This document shows positions 60,431 to 64,000 of a stretch of 64,000 bases of DNA, piece by piece. Source of the stretch: Nomascus leucogenys (taxonomy: Eukaryota; Chordata; Mammalia; Primates; Hylobatidae). Under the pieces are notes generated by a model. It was not told the DNA's origin. It saw nothing but the letters and a program-made list of their open reading frames with translations, and did no database searches. Location of the stretch: NCBI RefSeq assembly GCF_006542625.1, contig NC_044396.1, positions 44,827,630 to 44,891,629 of the forward strand. The letters run 5' to 3'. Position numbers and translations under genes: made by a program. Within the stretch, counting starts at the first letter, position 1, and each line of letters opens with the position of its first letter.

Positions 60431-62150
60431 CTTCCAGAACAGAGGTACACCTGATGTCAGCAGCAGCCTGTCTAGAGCAGCTGCTGCCATGACACTGGCT
60501 GCAGCAGGGGAGGCCCAGCTAGGGCTGCACGCTCCATGGAGCCACAGGGACCGGGGAACAGGCGGAAGTCCTGCCCCCTTCCAAGTCGGCAGGTGAGAGC
60601 ACTGCCCTCCTGGGTGCAGCTGCCGCCTCTCAGCCATGGCTGCATACTGGGCATCCCTGTACTCTCTGGGGCCCAGGAAACCCCCCTTCCCCACAGGCTT
60701 AGAAGTGCCTGGTCCTGCTGCTTGGCCTCTCCCCGCTCCTGGTGCCAGCTCCAATTTTGGAGCAAAGTTCTGGCTGAGCCCTGGATGCTGTCTGACCCGG
60801 CTAGGTGTGCACACACTTGGGGTGGCACTGACACGCCAGCCCCCTGCCGCCTCAGCCTTCTCCAGACGGTCACTGATGAGCTCAGGAGGGAGGCCAAGGG
60901 AGTGCTGAGGGTGGGTGCACACAGGTCTGCAGGTGCCCCTTGACCCGAACAGCCTGGGTGTCATGGATGACATGTAGATGGTGGCAGGAGGCAGGCAGGC
61001 TCCTGGGTGGAAGGAGGCAGGTCTCTGGTGAAGTCCCTTCAAGCCAGAGACCACCTGAATCATGGGGGTTGGGCTTTCAGTTCTGAGTGGAGTCTGCAGC
61101 CTGGAGTGAGAACTTATGGTGCTTCTTCTGGGCCCACTCATGGCTGCCCATGGACAAATCAGCATGCACTTCCTCCCTTCTGAACCCCATAAAAACCCTA
61201 GACTCAGTCATACTCACAGAGACAACATGATGACCTGCCTGCTGATAGAAGCTACCCACTCCAGGTCTCCTCTCTGCTGAGGGCTGCACACTGGTCAGGA
61301 CAACCTCCCTGTGGATAGGAGCTACCCACTGTGGGTCTCCCCTCTGCTGAGAGCTGACACTCGTTGGGATGACTTGCCTGCAGATAGGAGCTATGCATTC
61401 CAGGTCTCCTGAGAGCTTTAATGTTGCTCAATAAAGAACCTCTTTGCCTTGCTTACCCTCCAGTTTTCTGCATCCCTCATTCTTCCTGGATGCAGGATAA
61501 GAACTTGGGACGTGCCAAATGACAGGACTGAAAAAGCTGTAACACAAACAGGGCTGAAACACACCCCATCACTTGCCATGTTGCAGGTGACAAGAACGAG
61601 AGAAGAGCTGCAGAACATCAAGGAGCCCAGACCTAGGAGCTCCATGGGCCAGGATTGTGATACCCTCTTTGGGGCTGTGCAGTTCCTGGCATCTCCAAGC
61701 TTCTGGGCACCACCATGTTCCCTGGTGCCGACAGTGGAAGCCACTTGCAGTACGCTTGGTCCAGCTGCAGCCTTACATGGAGCCGGCACCTGTGCCAGTG
61801 CCTGGACCTGCCTGCCTCACTGCAGCCAGCATGCCTGGCTGTGTGCAGTGGCCAGACCCCACACTCACTCACACACCCCTTGCCACTCTGTGCCTGGCTC
61901 ACCTTTTGCAGTCATGGAATCTGGGCTGGTAGCACAAGCCAAGTGCAGCCTGCCAGGCTGAGTGGGTGGAATGAGCCCAGTGGGCCTGAGCAAAACTCGG
62001 GCAAAGGCGCCACCAGCCACAGAGGTTTCTGGCTGGCGAAGCAATACCCCAAGGATCCTGTGACACAACCACAGCATGGGTTCAGTGACACACTGAGCCA
62101 ACTGTGAGTTGGACTTGAGCTAAAACTCCATTGATCACTGGACCTAAGCC
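60430..62150 (+). mobile_element. LTR-like element (ERV1-type?), plus strand
   Basis: GC-rich U3-like block, TATA-like CCATAAAAACCC at about 61188, three imperfect copies of a GATAGGAGCTACCCACT-type unit (61248-61400), and AATAAAGAACCTC at about 61431. No gag/pol/env follows, so it is probably a solo LTR inside the ERVL remnant. The open frames here (for example 60425-61165 minus) are incidental. The family name and ends are uncertain. Confidence 0.5.
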
Positions 62151-62159
62151 TATACTCTG

Positions 62160-62720
62160 ACTGGTGGAGTATAGTGACATATTGGGTTACCTGAAATTAG
62201 TGTCAGCTCAAAGCCAATGTCTAGTAGTCTCTGGAAAGTCTAATTATTTCCTTTTCCTCATGCACAGTTACCCTGATAGAAGGCCATAGGTTTTTTTAGG
62301 GAAGGCTGGGAAAAAGATTAACAATATAAATTCTTAGCAATGTCTGGGGTCCTTCTTCAAGGAGACTCAGCCTCTTCATTCAAGCGGTTCTGGGCCTGTA
62401 AACTGGATCTGTAAGTCTGGGAACTGACTGAGGGGTTGTGACTGTCTGTTTTATAATTCAGTTTAGACTTTTATTCAGGCGACCTATAACTTTTTTGCTA
62501 TCAGGTAAGAATTTAATAGGCTTCCTATTTCACTTCTAGATTTCATAGGCTTCCTATTTCACTTCTAGACTTCAATCTTATATAAATAACCTGCTTTTCA
62601 ACAACATAGTTTTGCCCCTTAGCAGGTATCCACTGATGATTCATAGTTGCCAATTCCTGGCTTTGCAATTTCATCATTCTTTCTACAATTATTAGTTGGA
62701 ATTCTACTTCAATACATATT
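62160..62720 (-). other. possible continuation of ERVL internal remnant
   Basis: GGGTCCTTCTTCAAGGAGAC and GGAACTGACTGAGGGGTTGTGAC resemble antisense ERVL internal text as I recall it. No frame survives. Confidence 0.35.
62516..62573 (+). repeat. 29-bp tandem duplication
   Basis: ATAGGCTTCCTATTTCACTT starts at 62516 and again at 62545. Confidence 0.93.
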
Positions 62721-62723
62721 TGT

Positions 62724-62904
62724 TTGTTTGTTTGTTTATTTATTTATTTATTGAGACAGAGTCTCGCTCTGTCGCCCTGGCTGAAGGGCAGTGGCGTGAT
62801 CTCAGCTCACTGCAACCTCCACCTCCCAGGTTCAAGTGATTCTCATGTCTCAGCCTCCTGAGTAGCTGGGATTACATGTGCACACCACTGTGCCCAGCTA
62901 ATTG
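62724..62904 (-). mobile_element. Alu, 5'-truncated
   Basis: (TTTG)n(TTTA)n head, then left portion to CTGTGCCCAGCTAATT. Confidence 0.92.
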
Positions 62905-63541
62905 ATCATTTTATTTTTATGACCATGGCTTCATATATTCTTGTCTTATTCTATGGGTTTTAATCCATTACCATCACTATTTATATTTATTTTTGCCCAA
63001 GCGAAGCCAGTGGGTGCCCCTTGAAGTTGGTTTCTGTGTCCTTTTTCACATGTTCTCCCATCATTCTTTAAGGATTTCCTTACTTTCTAGTATAACAATA
63101 TGTTAGAGGATTGTCTTGTACTTTACTTGCCCCACTCCTAGAAGCAGCCCTGAATGTTTTAGTGGAGAATGGTACTTGGAAACCAAGATTTGGGTATTTA
63201 GTGTGCTCATTACTACTAGCTATCACTGCTTCTAAGCCTGCTCAGATGGCAGAGTTAGGAAATACACATATGCATGCTTGTGTGTGTGTATATATACATA
63301 TATCTCTATGTCACATATATACAAACATTGCTTTTTTAAAAAAATAAGGTTTTTTTCTTTGTGGACAAAATATCCTTTCTTATACAGAATATTAATTAGA
63401 AGATTTAAAAATTATTTTCTATTCCTCATTGCCTTTGTTTCATCTGTGCTTCCACTTTTCTTTTTTGCCATTTAGGTCTCTGTCTCCTTCATGTGGAATG
63501 TTGCCTGAAACATCCAGTGGTCACTGACTGATTTCATATTT
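62905..63541. other. intergenic, possibly more ERVL remnant
   Basis: AT-rich; no surviving frame or named element. Confidence 0.4.
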
Positions 63542-63555
63542 AAGAGTGATGCACA

Positions 63556-63859
63556 GCCGGGCATGATGGCCCACGCCTGTAATCTCAGCACTTTGGGAGA
63601 CCAAGGTGGGCGGTTCATGATGTCAAGAGATCGAGACCATCCTGGCCAACATGGTGAAACCCTGTCTCTACTAAAAATACAAAAATTAGCCGGGTGTGAT
63701 GGCATGTGCCAGTAGTCCCAGCTACTCAGGAGTCTGAGGCAGGAGAATTGCTTGAACCCTGGGAGGCAGAGGTTGCAGTGAGCCGAGATTGTCCCACTGC
63801 ACTCCAGCCTGGCGACAGAGTGAGACTCTATCTCAAAAAGAAAAAAAGAAAAAAGAAAA
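63556..63859 (+). mobile_element. Alu with 14-bp target-site duplication
   Basis: AAGAGTGATGCACA at 63542-63555 and 63860-63873; A-tail with G interruptions. Confidence 0.96.
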
Positions 63860-64000
63860 AAGAGTGATGCACAAGGGATTATTCCCTATAATGCTGAAAT
63901 AGTTTATTTAGACCCACCTTTCCATGAAAACAACTACAGATGTTGGGGGAATGTATAAAGAGAAAAATGACTTCTTAAAAGCAACATAAATGGGAATATA

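Noticed and set aside
60425..61165. 246-codon minus-strand frame
   Set aside because: Starts at a real ATG but lies antisense in an LTR-like GC-rich block and resembles no known family.

Overview
This is primate nuclear DNA. It is dense with Alu elements (about 50 copies or pieces, from old monomers to AluY-like copies), LINE-1 fragments, ERVL/MaLR LTRs, hAT and Tigger DNA-transposon fossils and MIR/L2 relics. Two protein-coding genes are recognisable: RPS20 (minus strand, four exons, about 4.39-5.81 kb) with the box C/D snoRNA SNORD54 in its second intron, and the intronless kinase gene MOS (minus strand, 31.14-32.18 kb). This pair corresponds to the human 8q12 RPS20-MOS interval. As I remember the human reference, a few MOS residues and several silent or non-coding RPS20/SNORD54 bases differ, so the source may be another catarrhine primate.

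Layout. 1-4.4 kb is intergenic, with Alus, a MER2-like Tigger and MIR. 4.4-6.2 kb holds RPS20, its TATA/5'TOP promoter and a CpG island. 6.2-31 kb is a long intergenic interval of Alus interleaved with L1 pieces, an MSTA LTR, an MLT1-like LTR, two Tigger-type fossils, a short U2 snRNA retro-insert, polypurine and polypyrimidine tracts, and an unexplained cluster of three hairpins at 20.65-20.77 kb. 31.0-32.2 kb is MOS with its short 3' UTR. 35.8-36.5 kb is an unassigned CpG-rich block with an NRF1-type motif and a 19-bp tandem repeat, about 3.6-4.3 kb upstream of MOS. 36.5-45 kb is mostly unidentified unique sequence plus Alus. 45-53.5 kb contains two old plus-strand L1 copies, one split by an MLT2-type LTR that holds a large ATCT array. 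56.45-58.53 kb is a minus-strand, 5'-truncated L1. 58.9-63 kb looks like the 3' part of an ERVL provirus (MLT2-type LTR, dUTPase-like remnant) interrupted by a plus-strand LTR.

Function. RPS20 is a housekeeping gene of the small ribosomal subunit, and its intron supplies a snoRNA. MOS is a germ-cell MAPK-pathway kinase. Nothing suggests the two genes act together. Nearly all other open frames are by-products of repeats. No prokaryotic-type system, CRISPR array or intact viral gene is present. Repeat names and ends come from reading alone; all repeat boundaries are approximate to several bases.
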